NCBI GenBank assembly: GCA_025642065.1
Contig: JAODUP010000519.1
Location: 491,001 to 555,000, forward strand
DNA length: 64,000 nt
Direction of reading: 5' to 3'
DNA from: Paralvinella palmiformis
Lineage: Eukaryota; Annelida; Polychaeta; Terebellida; Alvinellidae
Shown: positions 1 to 13,277 of the stretch, in pieces
Layout: every line of letters begins with the position of its first letter
How positions within the stretch are numbered: the first letter of the stretch is position 1
Notes under the pieces: generated by a model
The model's input: the letters and a program-made list of their open reading frames with translations, nothing else
Database searches by the model: none
What the model was told of the DNA's origin: nothing
Position numbers and translations under genes: made by a program

Positions 1-942
1 CTGAGATCCCAGTGACCGAACTGTTCTTCGATGTTTTTAATCTTCTAGATAGTGTTTTGACCTAATGGGTTTTTGATCTGCCAGGTAATGGCTTAAAGGT
101 ATGTCGGAAGAGTATCTGGTACTCGACGTGGATACCGATAGGTAGCCTGTACAGGTAGGGCGTTTGGTGCATGTGTGTGTGTGTGTGTGTGTGTGTGACC
201 TAAATATAATTTGACCTTCTGATCCTCAATTGTACTTGTGGAATTTTGCAGTTTGCTGACTTGTGTCGTTCATTTGCAACAGGGATAGCGGAGGGCCCTA
301 AGCATTTTGACATTGTTCTTTGTTCTTGTTGATGATGTTCCTGGTGTTGTTGTGGTTCATGTTGTTGTTATTGTTGCTGTTGTTATTATGTTCCATAGAA
401 AAATACAGTATTATAGGATAGGCATGGGATTTAAATTTCGTATCAGACACCAAATACTATGTGCCAGACTTTGCGAGCCTATATTTCGTGGTTAAATATT
501 TGTGTTAACAAATTTGGATCATCAGCAACACAGCCATAAACCAATACTGCAACAACTGCATCAACAGCAGCAACAACAACAACAATAACAACAACAACAT
601 GGCTGTTGCTTTATACCGAAGGATGAGAGAATATTCCAATTATATTAAACGTGATCGATGATTTGTCACTGGTCAGAAACATTATTATAAATATCAACCA
701 TCAAAGAAATATCATGTTTTATTGATTATTCTCCAAAACAACAACAACAACTACCAAAAACAAAACAATCAGACAGGGCAGACAGACAGACAGAAGACAA
801 CATGCAGACAGACACACAGACAGACCGACAAACACAAATTCAGAGTAATTAATGACATTAACAAAACAAATTAATGCAAATCGGAACTGAAAGAGATATA
901 ATATTTTATCGAAAATATAACGGTTATTGAGGGAAATAAAAA

Positions 943-944
<2 letters not shown>

Positions 945-1034
<90 letters not shown>

Positions 1035-1039
1035 AGAGA
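945..1039. repeat. (TA)n followed by (GA)n
   Basis: About 38 bases of TA then about 57 of GA with minor interruptions. Frames across it are artefacts. Confidence 0.97.
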
Positions 1040-1738
1040 AACAAATGCTAAATACCATAATTCAAACAAAGAAAGAAAAATACTTGTTCACTGTGTCGAT
1101 ACGGCGACAACATCCCTCAGACTCTATAGCTGGCTGACAACGGGGTGACAATGGCGAAGAAAAAGTAGGAAATTCCATTACAATTGTCAGAAAACAGAAT
1201 ATTTCCATCCGTTTCACTTATAGGAAGATCGGCGACACTTGGCTGAGCGATAATAAGTCATTTAGCCAGATGGCCTACTGAGTGTTCCGGACCACAAATT
1301 GGTCGGGCAACGAGGAAGATGGCAACGGGGTGTTATCGTGACACAACAGAGAGATGGGCGCGGCGGAGGGGGGGGGCGGACGAGCGGGGCGAGAAAGGTA
1401 GAGCAGACGAAGAATGATGGCCACCTTGAGACGACCTTCGCCAGAGACGTCGCCATATTGCAACCCACCGAATCACGTGACCGAAGACGATTAGAAATGA
1501 CAGCGCCACCGATCGGCACGACATCCACGTCGGCCCTGTGCTGGAATCGCGAATTCCGGAACGTCCTGTCCATCCGCACGGCGCATTATTTGATGGTAAT
1601 TCGCTGTCACGCGACCTCGTGATCCCGGCGACGCGACGGTGGCTCTATATTTCCTGAGGGTAAATTAAATTTTCGTCTTTTAGGGCCCCTGAGTGGGTCG
1701 TCTTATTTATGTGGGAAGATGGTTAGATGGTATTGTTG

Positions 1739-2110
1739 ATCGACTGAGGTACTCTTCTGGCTGGCCGAGGTCGGTGACCGGCTGAAATGGGTGACTGAAT
1801 AGTGGGATTCCCCGACTGAAGTGGGTGTTCGGCTAAAGCGGGTGAGTGAGTGGATGAATAGCGGGACGATCCGACTTGAGTGGGCGTCCGACTTCTGTGG
1901 ATAGCCAAATAATGGGAACTGCCTGGCTGAAGTGGGCAACCGACTGAAATCAGCGGATGGGTCGTGCCACTCCACGAGTGAAGATTTCCTGACTGAAGTG
2001 GGATGACTGGCTGAAGTAAGTGTCTGATTGGGGTGGTTGACTGAAGAAATTGGAATTCACTGAACCAAGCCACTCACCCATCGACTAAAACGGGTGGATG
2101 GCTGAAAATA
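1739..2110. repeat. Degenerate minisatellite (GGCTGAAGTGGG-type)
   Basis: Irregular 20-30 bp units such as CCGACTGAAGTGGGTGTTCG, TGGCTGAAGTGGGCAACCGA and CTGAAGTGGGATGACTGGCT. Minus-strand frames of about 116 codons here are by-products of the repeat. Confidence 0.8.
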
Positions 2111-2928
2111 GGAAACGGATCATAACGACCTAATTATAAATAACGTCCTCTTGTGGAACACCGAGTATAACCTTTTCGCCAGTAATCACCAAATGACTCA
2201 CTACAAAATGACTCTCTCCGATAATAACCCCCCGGTGTGACGTTCTGACTATATTAGCCAACTAATCCGCACCAATGGCTCGTGTTAGTCACACGTATGG
2301 CTCCGAATGAACAAAACTGCCGATCCGCCGAAGCGAAAGAGACGCCGTATCACGCGAAGGGGTTGTGGTTGAGTTCCGATTGAGGTCGAGTTATTTTCGA
2401 ACTGCTTTTGTTTTGACTCGGTCACCAGTAAAGTGGAACCGACGGTTGGATTTTATTGAGGGGAGATTTGTTGGCCGTGTCTATAGTTTCGTCGGTCATC
2501 CTTTTAGGGAGTTGGTTATTCAATATGTTGGTTAGGTAAGTAAGGTAGCAATCCCCCCGCCTCTCTGATCGAGCATATGGTACAATTTACACGGCGTTCT
2601 TTCATAGAACGACACAAGCAACCATCTTGGTTGTTATTTGCCGAAACCCGGCCATTTATAGAAATAAGAAATAGCACCAAAGAAGATCGAAAACCTTTAA
2701 AGAATTTCGGCCGTCAACATTTGGCACGCTGCCAAGAGGGAAATCTTAAAAGGCAATGACGTCACAACAGTGACTTTTTGCGGCGAGCAGATAATTTGAT
2801 GTCTAATTATAACTTGTAAGAATATTTGTTTCCATGACAACAGTCTGGGTCACCGCCTGCTTCGTTAACACTGGGTTTCTTTGGCTGAGGAAGAGGGGGG
2901 GGGGTGTTAGGATGAGCGGCGGAACGTT

Positions 2929-3142
2929 TTTGTAGCGCAGGTGGTAACGCACTGCGGACCAGATCACCAAATTGTGGGATCGAATCTCAGTGCTAGCTCC
3001 GGCATTCCAATCAAATATAAGTCATTTAAAAAAATTATTAATGAAAGTCAATAAAAAGCTTCGGACTGTTTATATTATATTCTTCCTGTGGAGTAGCATC
3101 TCCTACAGGTGTGTGATCAGCGCTGAGGATAAGCAAAATAAA
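2929..3142 (+). mobile_element. SINE-B copy 2, divergent
   Basis: The head (GTAGCGCAGGTGGTAACGCA, B box GGGATCGAATCTC) and tail (GGAGTAGCATCTCCTACAGG, TGTGATCAGCGCTGAGGATA) share the order and the terminal GCTGAGGATAA motif with the 14829 copy. The middle is AT-rich and diverged. Confidence 0.6.
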
Positions 3143-3291
3143 CATTTCTCACTCACTGATTCTCTGACTCATCCACTTTTTGAGCGAGTTATGTCAGACA
3201 TTGCGTAGTGCCTGCTTTGCATTTAATACAAAGCTTATAGGTTTTAGAGGTAAATGTACGTATATATATATATCAGTGTTTGTGTATATAT

Positions 3292-3441
3292 GTTACAGTT
3301 AATCTGTATAATCTGGTAATATGTAGACCTCTATATTACCTAAAATATTCAAGTAGTACTTTTATTGGTAACTGAGATGTAATACAGATTACTTGAACAT
3401 TTCAGGTAATATATACATTACATATACATATTAACTGTAAC
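3292..3441. mobile_element. Foldback element (nested inverted repeats)
   Basis: GTTACAGTTAAT at 3292-3303 is inverted at 3430-3441. An inner pair (3331-3356 with 3389-3412) matches around ACTTGAA-ATTT-AGGTAATAT. The whole 150 bp would fold as a long hairpin. It shares GTTAATCTGT-TAATC-GGTAATATGT with the element at 44681, so the two belong to one family. Confidence 0.6.
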
Positions 3442-4879
3442 ACACACACACACACACACACACACGTCTGTGTATAGAAGTATTTATTTATGTATATGCC
3501 AGTTGGGCGGACACACACACACACACACACACAAACGTGTACGCGCGCGTATGCGTATGTGTGTGCCTACCAGCAAATCAATAAAATTATATATCTGTAA
3601 ATGGGTGTGTGTGTGTGTGTGTCTGTCACCGTTTATCTCTCTTTAGGGGGTGTTTTTAATATATATAACGTGAGACATAGGTTTTAATGAATTACTGAAC
3701 CGTAACTGAATTTTGACCAAACAAGCGAGGCAACTGGCGGAAAAAATACCCCACAGATTTTAATACGAATGGTATGTAGCTATTTTAAATGTACGCCACA
3801 TCGCTGTCACCATTTGTCATTTTGTGCTTCCAACTTGATGCTGATGTTCTATGTCTGAGCACCATCTGTCGGGCATTTAGACATAGCTGTACGGGAAATA
3901 AACCGAACTCGCTTAAAGCCCAGTTTTATGGCAGGGCGTTCACCGGAGTGGGTTCCTTCCCTTAAATTGGATCAGTCTGGTCGGCACACACACACACACA
4001 CACACAATGTCTTTCCGGCCTAAGTCTTGAACTGGAATGCCGACCACAGTACCAGAATCCAGAATAGACTTCAAATACAAGCGTCTGGAGTAAATAAACA
4101 AACTCTTCGATCCGGAACAGATTAGCCAAAAGTGACGTAATCGCGCCTCTAGGGGGCTAATAAGGACTAAATGTTTCTTCCTCTCCATCCGGAGCAATAA
4201 GGAGACCACCTTTTAAACACTGTCTTAGAGCCTGAACTCCTTCGGGATTGTGATTTCCCTTTTTGTAGACGACAGGGATTCAGGGTTTCATTGGCGCGAT
4301 TCCGCGTTATAACCTCCAGATTGCTGAAGGTGGTAGCACATAACATGATCGTTTGGATGAAAATATACTAGTTAAAACAAGACGTTACGCTTTTAAATCG
4401 GATTCGCCGTTTCTCCTGGATCAGGCGAAGGCGGTGATTGAAGGGAGTTCCGATCGGGTTCAAGGTCCGACTGAAAGAAGCTATATTTCCACTTCCTGTA
4501 GCCTCTTCCCGCCTTCCGCCATCCAGTGATAGCTGCGGTATCATCTTCACAGGGAAGATGTGAACTATATGTCAGTTTCTGTACAAATAACGACTCATCC
4601 GCAGAGAATATTCATTTTGCTGTTTTGTAATTAGTTCGAAATCGTCACTAAAATGAGGCAGCACGCGATTCAGGTCTTCGAATCGTTCGGGATCTGAAAC
4701 TGTGGCGATAGTGGTTGCGCCACTTGGGGCAGAATGAAGGGATTGTTTGTGCGTATGCCCGATGTTCCCAGCCTGCACCGAAAGACGAGACGGAAATGCG
4801 CCGAGCAGCAAAGTGTCAGAAGACAGAGACACTCCACCAAGTATCTATGGGTGAGTAGACACAAACTGATGAGGTCAGC

Positions 4880-5165
4880 GATATATGATGGGTTAGCAGT
4901 GGTAGTCGTAATAGTGGTGGTAGTATGGGAGTTGGCAGTTAAAATAGTGGTTGTTGTAGTTGGTGTAGGTGGTGGAGTATTGGTTGTGTTAGTAGTTATC
5001 GCAGTACCAGCGATAATAATAGTACACAGTAGCAGTAGTAGTAGGAGTAGTAATGGGTCTTTAATTTCATATGCTGTCCGTACCAGTGGTGTTAGTAGCG
5101 GTAGTCGCAGTAATAACAACGCCCGCAGCAACAATAGTAGTAGTAGTAGTAGTAACAAAATCAGT
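4880..5165. repeat. Degenerate GTA/GTT/GTG triplet repeat
   Basis: Triplets GTAGTAGTAGTAG, GTTGTAGTTGGTGTAGGTGG and AGTAGTAGTAGTAGTAAC dominate almost 300 bases. Both strands stay open (Val-rich on +, Leu/Thr-rich on -), which reflects the triplet composition rather than a gene. Confidence 0.8.
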
Positions 5166-6372
5166 GACAATTTAACTAGAGAAAATAGTAAGAGTGAAGT
5201 ACAAGTATAGTACAGGTTATGGCGAGTGTAACAACAATACTAGCGTTGATGTGCCAGAGAACTTCAATATAGAGAAGACGAACGCCTATGCTAAGCTGGG
5301 TAACAGCATGCGATTGCAGCGCACCAAGCGGGGGTTCTGTAAAGTGACTCTGTAGACTTTCGTTCTACTTCGAAATATATAATTCCTTATTAAAACTGTA
5401 GATAAAATTAATTCCAGTCATTTCATATATCCCAAGCAGCAATATATGGCATCATTATGAATATTCGGTTCTGTCTGTTTTCACTTGGTAAATTCCGCCC
5501 GGCAAAGTTGTGTACTGACGTCATCAACATGTGTATTTTGGTCTAGTTTTGCTCGGTTATCCGTATAACGAAACCATTTTCGCTTGCCAACGCTGGGCAT
5601 GCGCGCATATCATTAATTAGCCACATGGTGGCCATCTCAAAGTAAACACAAACTTATTACCACTTTTCCATACCCATACAGATACATAAGTGCAGCATAT
5701 AAACGATACAGTGACTAATAACGCCAAACTAAAATCAGTATTATTACACAATCTTTCGATAAAGATATTGGCCACCAAGGAATTGCTTTAACGAGCATTT
5801 CATTCGGTAGAGGTCGAGCTGGAAATAAACCTTGGTCGGTGTGGTTGGCGCTTCATGCTGAATCACAACAAACTATATATCTTCTTAGAGGTTAGGTTTA
5901 ACGCTGACCCTGTTCTGTGTGAGTTCCAGAATGCTTCTACTTTTTCAGGTGTTCAGAAATGCGTGAAAGGTAAAAAAAGTCTTTATGTGCCACCAAGACT
6001 TTAGTCCCTGTCAAATATATATATAAATTTGTTTATTGCGGCATTTAACATGTTGAGGCGGATTGTTCGGTAGGTTCACTCCATTTCGTATATATTACCA
6101 CTTAGAATGTACTAATCCATTTTGCAATAACTGCCGACAGAGATAGATGAATGTTCATCTCTCTTTCATTCCGTAACCTGGTCACTGGTATTCTTTAATG
6201 TGCCTTCCCATGGCTTGCCATCCAAATTTATGTTTTTATTAGTTCAGTCTGTCAAATGATATATGTCTAATTCAAGGGGCCAGTGGGAAGACAGCTTTGG
6301 CTATACTGGTCCTCCAATTTCCATTATTATATTTAGTTGTATGTACACTTTGTATGTTCATATGCTTGGAAA

Positions 6373-6407
<35 letters not shown>

Positions 6408-7319
6408 GACTAGCACATACTAATTTATTCTTGGCATTGACAGGTATTTAAAACAAATAATAACACAATTATGTGGAACGTCATAAAAGGGTTATAATTA
6501 GCTCTTAAACATAGAAAAATACAGAACTGAAACAAGAATAGTACCTGGAACCCAGCAGGTAATGGACTAGTACGTAGATTCCGACTCGTGTCAAATTTGA
6601 CTGATCCTTTGTATTAATTCCTACTTTCATCCCTGAGTAATCAAAAACTAGATAGTAAAATGCTCGTGATGATGTCATCATTTTAATTTTAGCTAAATTT
6701 GTACTGATTTGCGGAATAAAATCGGCATATGTGCGCACGCACTTTTAATGTTTTTTTAAACATATATTTGCATATTTTTATTACTATAATCGTTTCTGCT
6801 ACTGCTGTGTTTTTATTATCACTTATAATACACCTTAATAAATTGATACAAGATGCTCTTTTATCATGCTCCGTGGTAACAGTATGGTCACCCATAATAT
6901 GTATGGTACGTAATTAGCTTCATTTACGATCAACGTTTAATAGCCGTAGAATATACATCAGTTCGTTGCAATTTCTTAAAAACTGTCCTACATGCGTTTG
7001 TTTAATTTTTATATCTGCTTCATTTATCTCATGTTTCAGCTTATTATCTCAGAAATTATATCTTTGTTCTTGCTTGTATACAAGACTTATCATTAAAACA
7101 ATATTACACAAGTTCCGAGTACCAGTCACCGGTGAACTGGCGTTATACCAGTTCAATACCAGTTTAAAGTATCAGCGCAGCGTCGTCTCCTAAAGTTTTC
7201 TAACCTACATCCGTAGTTCCTCTCGCTCCCTGTAGATGGCGAGCTTGAGCTGAGAAAGGTTTATACGCACAATCATTAAAAAACATCACCAATGCTAACA
7301 GTGATATTCCTTGGTCTTG

Positions 7320-7320
<1 letters not shown>

Positions 7321-7376
<56 letters not shown>
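7321..7376. repeat. (TA)28
   Basis: Perfect TA dinucleotide tract. Confidence 0.98.
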
Positions 7377-7377
<1 letters not shown>

Positions 7378-7632
7378 CAGCAATAACACCTTCACTTAGA
7401 CCTCAGTCTACCATTAGGTATTCTTGTTTATTTATAAGATGACCCTTCATATTTGTTGATGTCCGTTAAATTTAAAGCTTTGTCATACATTAAAATGGTG
7501 AATATTATTGAAGCCCATAGCACGTTTATTGTATCGTCCACGTGGAAATGTCACTGTACTACCCTATTCCATATCATACCAGATGTTTTTAATATTAACA
7601 ACACGATTATCATCAAATATTCTGTAGTACAC

Positions 7633-7666
<34 letters not shown>

Positions 7667-8927
7667 ATGCATGTACAAAATTACCGTATTAAATAAACAT
7701 ACCTATATGGCACAACACCTAAAGATAAAAAAATATTAACCAGGTGAAACCCCACTAAGAAATTAGGTCTGTACAGTTTTTTTCCATTTTCCAGTTTTAT
7801 TAGCATCTACAAGCTTTAAGTATATTTTTTCTTGGAATAAATTGTTAATTTGGATAATGCAATACAACTGAGACATGTATATCTGATTAATATTTTATTT
7901 TGATGCTCCACAAGTAGTCAAATAGGTGTCACGAACCTGGCTCTCAATTTATTATTCATGCAAAACATTAGACATGTGTCTTCTAAAGATAGATTCCAAG
8001 ATTTATAACAAAACCTACTAGGCTTTCACCAGGACCAGGTGAGAACAGACCGCCAGCTTGAATCTGCTTATGTTGTTTGTTATTCAGAAAAGTGTATTGA
8101 TTCGGATGTTGATATCAGCTACTTTGCTGACATTTTACATCCATAGAGGGATTTCTTGGCACTTAACGATACAAGACATCCTAGAGTCGCTCTGCTAGAG
8201 AGAATGTAGATATATTATGCCCGATGGCTGTGACATTGTTTAGTTTCGACAAAAAGGTACGCATGCCATCTTTATAATTATTGGCATTACTGTCAAAGTA
8301 CCTGTAATTCACAGTTAGAGCTCGGTGTACAGCTATGTGCCGTACTGTATCAAGACTGCTTCTGTTTCCTATATTTTTCTCAAAGCAGTCTTGGTTCAAA
8401 CTACACATAATTTTATATTTAATGAACTGAATAGCACCATCTGAAAGACGATTTGAAATAATAGATGAAACATCTCGATTAATCAGCTTCCTTTTGTCCT
8501 TTCTTCAGGTGATATAGTTGTGTACACATGAACTGATTTTTGGTTGCTTCTTTCTTCGGCTATCTTCCACTGTTTTATTGAATAGATGAGCTGGTTCTGA
8601 AATAGATTAGCAAATTAAACCCTCCTCATGGGCAGAATTAAAATAAAGTATTGTTCAAACTGATATTCACGTATTTCCTTTATTATTATAAATAACACTG
8701 TTTTGTAAGCTACAACTGCAAATATTTTCTGCCGTCAACTCTCACTCCTTCCTCGAGTCCTAAAATGTTAGATTAGCCTTTAAACTAACACCATATGATT
8801 AACTAATTTATATTTATTCAGATTTAAAATATGTGTTGATTTTAATCTGGATTCAACGCAACCAACGATATATAGAAGTACTATAAATGGTGAGAAGATA
8901 CTGAATATTTCATACAGTTTTTGATTT

Positions 8928-9119
8928 AAGGGCGCCTCCGTGGTCTAGCGGTAGAGTGTTGCACCACAGATCACTACCAACCGCGTTCGAATCTCGGCGT
9001 GGGCATATCTGAAAGTTGTTTCACCTTTGACTTCGCTTCATTACCTTTGGAGGTCGCTCGGCCCATTTAGCCTACCACGTGCACAAGCGTGGCCGTAAAA
9101 CATCGTGATCATCATACGG
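8928..9119 (+). mobile_element. SINE-A copy 1 (tRNA-derived SINE)
   Basis: The tRNA-like head starts GGCGCCTCCGTGGTCTAGCG (A box TGGTCTAGCGGTAG) and has a B box GCGTTCGAATCTC. It is followed by a conserved body (ATATCTGAAAGTTGTTTCACC, CTTTGGAGGTCGCTCGGCCC, GTGCACAAGCGTGGCCGTAA) and an ATC-rich end. An 8-bp direct repeat TTTGATTT at 8920-8927 and 9120-9127 is the likely target-site duplication. Polymerase III transcription is expected from the boxes. Confidence 0.88.
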
Positions 9120-10691
9120 TTTGATTTCTAAACATACCGGGATTGTGTATGACGTCACCATTATCGACAACATTGGACTGTTGTTTTCTAGCTGAGTGTG
9201 TATCTCTCTGTGTGAGTGAACATCTCTTTTCTGCTAATATAAGTGGAGGGTTTCTAACAAACAAAAAAGGGGGTGGGACAACATTCCAGTTCAGACTATT
9301 TCTGAAAAATGCAATGATTTTACCATGAAGTAAGGAGACAATATATGACGTTGCACTATATTCGTTGTTTGCTAGTTTACATCTACCATTGGGATCCATC
9401 TTTCCAAATCTGGATGCCATATACTTCATATTGCAATCGGGCATCTTCGCCTGTTTTGCAGGTAAGTACCATGCCGAAGACAATTAAAATAAAATGTATA
9501 ACAAAACAATATAGTTCGTTCCTAGCTAAAATATAATCAAACAAAACAAATTTAATCAAAAAGTACATATAATGAGCTATATGCCGTAACTGCCTATCAA
9601 CAAATATATTGCAATCTATTGTCACTGGCAAATATAATTATATATGCAGGTACATTTAATTAGGAAATTTGAATGGTCCATTTCATAAAGCTCGGCAATC
9701 CTCGGAAATCGGCCGACCAATCGAGGGCCGGCTACCTTTTTTTTAGTCTTTTCGTAATAACCGTCAACGGGAGCCGTGATTTGTAGTATTTTACTCTATT
9801 AAAATCGACTTTAGTTGCCATACTGGAATGGTATTCGATACAATCAAATACTATTATCTGTTTTTGACAGTTTATAAGCAGATTAATTAGTTGTGACTGC
9901 AAACATAAACAAAAGTGAGCTGCATTGTGAGAAAATAATGACTCCCTTTTCAGGGCGAAATCCTGAACAGGATTTACTATTCACTGAAATAATCGTTTGT
10001 TCATGGTCCCTTCGCTTGAAATTTATGGGGCAATGTAGAAGGTATATCCAGGCTTATAATATAAAACTTAATTCTAACTATGGCCTATCAAATAGGACAG
10101 CTTATATTGATCTTTCAGACGAAAAAACATTTGAAATACAAATGGCTCTTTCGTATTATCAAACTCACACTACAATATAAATTTCATTTATTTCTCACGT
10201 ATTTATGGGAGACATTTGGATATTATAGAAAGAAGAGGTTTCGCCGGATTAACGTAAAACATTATATTATATTTTTAATAACCTTATCTAATTTCATCAC
10301 GTAGCTGAAAATATTTCAGCTGGATTCTTGTCACCGGGGTCAAACGCTAGCCAGCCTCTGATTGGCCAGTACTTCTAAAATCTTCGGAATGAAAAGGACG
10401 ATGGAGTATCTATAAAATCATTTTGAAAATGCCAACGACAGGCCGCTTGATATTCTGTATCCAAGTACCTCATCTGTAGAAAATTAATAAAGTTTTATAA
10501 ATATAGGGGGAAAGTGGCGAGGTTGGACGACCTTACAGTTCAATGGTTTGATCTTAGTATACGCGAAACAACAATCGGCAAGAACTTTCAAGAAGCACTT
10601 TTATACCGTACCGCAATGTTTAATGTTCCTGATAAGGCCTCGATCACGTGATTTGTGACCCAATTGAATGTCGTAAGGGTTATTTATATAA

Positions 10692-11006
10692 GCAAAGTGG
10701 CGGGAGGGGAAGTTCGACCACAGCGCGGGGCGGATCGACCAAACGTATCTATACATAGTGTATACTTTTAAAATGTTGACACCTAGCAGTTAAAGTTCGA
10801 AATTTGACACGACTACTTTCAGTCGCTAATTGTTTTTGGTGGTCTATTCTTGTATTGTCGCAAATTATTTCAAAGAAAACACAAAACAATTATTCAGTGA
10901 TAGATCTATATTACGTTCCGGCCTAAAACTATTAAGTGTAATAAATTAAGAATAGGGTTTTAACGTCGTGGTCGATTCTCCCCGCCTGGTCGAACCGACC
11001 CACTTC
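10692..11006. mobile_element. Inverted-repeat element with AAGTGG / TTCGACC / ATCGACC ends
   Basis: Positions 10692-10742 (+) and 10966-11006 (-) share the order AAGTGG, GTTCGACCA, GCGGGG, ATCGACC. A third, weaker copy of the beginning (GGGGAAAGTGGCGAGG) is at 10507-10530. The GC-rich ends in an AT-rich surround and the inverted arrangement suggest a small DNA element of 315-500 bp. No coding frame. Confidence 0.5.
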
Positions 11007-12055
11007 TCCTCTAGATCTATTATACAGGATCATTCAAATACAAAGACAAGGATAAATGACCAATACAAATGATACTACCACCCATAGGCTCATTATTACC
11101 ATTATAAACCGAAACAAATCATGATAGTAGATCTACAGGTGCATAAAAGTTTGTAACAATATAGATCTACCTAAAACAAATTGTAAAAAGAAATACAAAC
11201 TTGCGAAGATAAAATAATTATATGTGTATGAGTGGGAAACATGTCTGTTTGATCGTGGCGTTTTCTTACCCGGTGCCTTCTTCCGCTGTTTCAGTATAAC
11301 TACTAAAGTTGGCTAATGAACATAGCAGCTTATCCATCAAGTTCACCATTTGTCAGTTCGTTTGGTTGTGATCGTCTGCCTTTCTAGCTTGTCCAAACAC
11401 GGCCGCGAGGGGCGCCACTGAAGCTTATTTATCTATTTTCGTTCGAGTTGGCTTTCTCTATACTGACGTCTCTGGTGTATAATAGGACACCATGCAAATA
11501 ATAATAATAAATAATAATAATAATGCTATTTTACCATATTACCTTAATACTTATATTTACCTTGATATTAATATAATGCACTTTGACTATTGATACCTTG
11601 TATCAAAAATTGACACCTCAGTCTATTGTGCACGTGTTAGAGTTAAATTGGCTATTTATAATTGTTTATGATGTATAAATACGGTATTTGAAAGCGATAT
11701 GTTTTCACGATAATCTATCATCTGAGTCGGTCAACCATTTATTTATATATTTGCGAATCTATCTATCTACGTATATGGATAGATGCATGGATAGATAGAT
11801 AGATAGATAGATAGAATAGCAAATGATTGTTCCCCCCGCACGCACACACACAGACACACACACACGGAGAGAGAGAGAGAGAGACTGAAAATATCCCCCC
11901 CCCCCGATTCACTATTCCCCATTCTGTCCCTAATATCGATTACTGTCACCCTAATCTCGCCCTAAAGCTGTCATCCGTTTTCCTTTGTTTACAGTCTGCT
12001 GCCCGACAAGTACCTTTATTATCGCCCATCAAATAACTCTTACCGAAAGCTGTGC

Positions 12056-12090
<35 letters not shown>

Positions 12091-12589
12091 TTAAGTGTTT
12101 TAGCTGTCCTATTGTACGTTATAGTTGTTGTGAGGTGTTGTTTTTTTGATGGGGAAAACTATACATTTATGTTTCATTGTTGATGGGGCGGGAGTGGCAG
12201 ATCCGTGGGTACTCTGGTGGGAGGAGGAACTATACATTGTTGTCTTGGTGGCACGGAGGAAACAAGATGCCGTTTTTAATTTACAAGAACCGCATCATCT
12301 GCTAACCTAACTTAAAAAAAGACGACCGTTTAATAGGGTAGGTCGTGTGATTGACAGCGTTTCGTCCTCGCTCGATGCACCTTTTCAGTGTTGGTAGATT
12401 AAGTCGACTAATGGCTTTAACGTTGTGCCAGTTAGTTTATAGGAGCCTGTCTTAACCATCCTTCTAAGGTTATAATTATCTCGTTTGACCAATTATAGTC
12501 ATTTGACCAGTGCGTATAAATACGATAGCCATCCCGGGCTTCCGGAACGAGCGCAAACAATTCATTATTGACCAGTTTGCGTCCAATAC

Positions 12590-12656
12590 GGCACGGTACA
12601 GTCGTACCCAACTGTACCGTGCCGAACCCGACACGGCATATTTGGGTACGACTGTA
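12590..12656. repeat. Two overlapping, mutually exclusive hairpins
   Basis: GGCACGGTACAGT at 12590-12602 is exactly inverted at 12611-12623. TACAGTCGTACCCAA at 12597-12611 is exactly inverted at 12642-12656. The two stems share bases, so only one can form at a time. It may be the end of a decayed DNA element. Confidence 0.7.
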
Positions 12657-12711
12657 TTTGGCCAAAGTCCACCTCCATTCCACAAACGACATCCATCCCG
12701 ATTGGCGTTCC

Positions 12712-12957
12712 ACGTACTACACGGAAAGGCCGAAAAATCTGACAGAATTGCGCACAGGGTGTAACTCAACCGTGTTCACTCTATTGATACACGGATTGCG
12801 GCGCGAGCATCAAAGCAAATCATTGCAGTTAATTCTGGCCCTTAAATCTTTCTGAAAATGTTTAGAAACATCTTGTTTCTATATCTTGTTTTATATTTAT
12901 TTTCTCCTCGCAATATTTAAGCGATGTTACACTCAGGCCGTATTTTCCTAAGCCCCC

Positions 12958-13040
<83 letters not shown>

Positions 13041-13277
13041 GTACTACACGGAAAGGCCGAAAAATCTGACAGAATTGCGCACAGGTGTAACTCAACCGTG
13101 TTCACTCTATTGATACACGGATTGCGGCGCGAGCATCAAAGCAAATCATTGCAGTTAATTCTGGCCCTTAAATCTTTCTGAAAATGTTTAGAAACATCTT
13201 GTTTCTATATCTTGTTTTATATTTATTTTCTCCTCGCAATATTTAAGCGATGTTACACTCAGGCCGTATTTTCCTAA
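12712..13277. repeat. Tandem duplication, unit about 327 bp
   Basis: Positions 12712-12951 and 13039-13277 are the same sequence apart from one deleted G and differ little elsewhere. Each is followed by a GCCCCCC-(TA)n stretch; copy 2 has 23 additional bases before it. This is either a recent tandem duplication or an assembly error at the (TA)n tract. Confidence 0.9.
12959..13039. repeat. (TA)n between the two duplicate copies
   Basis: A TA tract with one C interruption at the junction of the 327-bp duplication. Confidence 0.97.

Larger units (their letters stand above)
1..2928. other. Left flank without a supported gene
   Basis: Besides the repeats listed at 945 and 1739, this stretch holds short (TG)n and CAA/CAG triplets. 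Positions 1262-1622 are GC-rich and open on both strands; I recognise no protein there. Positions 2100-2580 are moderately GC-rich and single-copy in appearance, possibly regulatory. Confidence 0.4.
3442..8927. other. AT-rich intergenic or intronic sequence
   Basis: CA tracts at 3440-3530, a GC-richer stretch at 4130-4560 with no recognised product, then AT-rich single-copy sequence and (TA)n tracts. A 75-codon minus frame at 8181-8408 has no recognisable motif. Confidence 0.4.

Noticed and set aside
1262..1622. GC-rich frames of about 105 codons on both strands
   Set aside because: Composition explains the lack of stops; no recognisable domain, splice sites or conserved motif.
4670..5210. 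158-166 codon frames on both strands
   Set aside because: Degenerate GTA/GTT triplet repeats leave both strands open; not a gene.
8181..8408. 75-codon minus-strand frame with a normal amino-acid mix
   Set aside because: No motif, no flanking splice or start evidence; cannot be supported.
9112..9483. 123-codon minus-strand frame
   Set aside because: Partly overlaps the flank of SINE-A copy 1, sits in AT-rich DNA, no motif recognised; probably chance.
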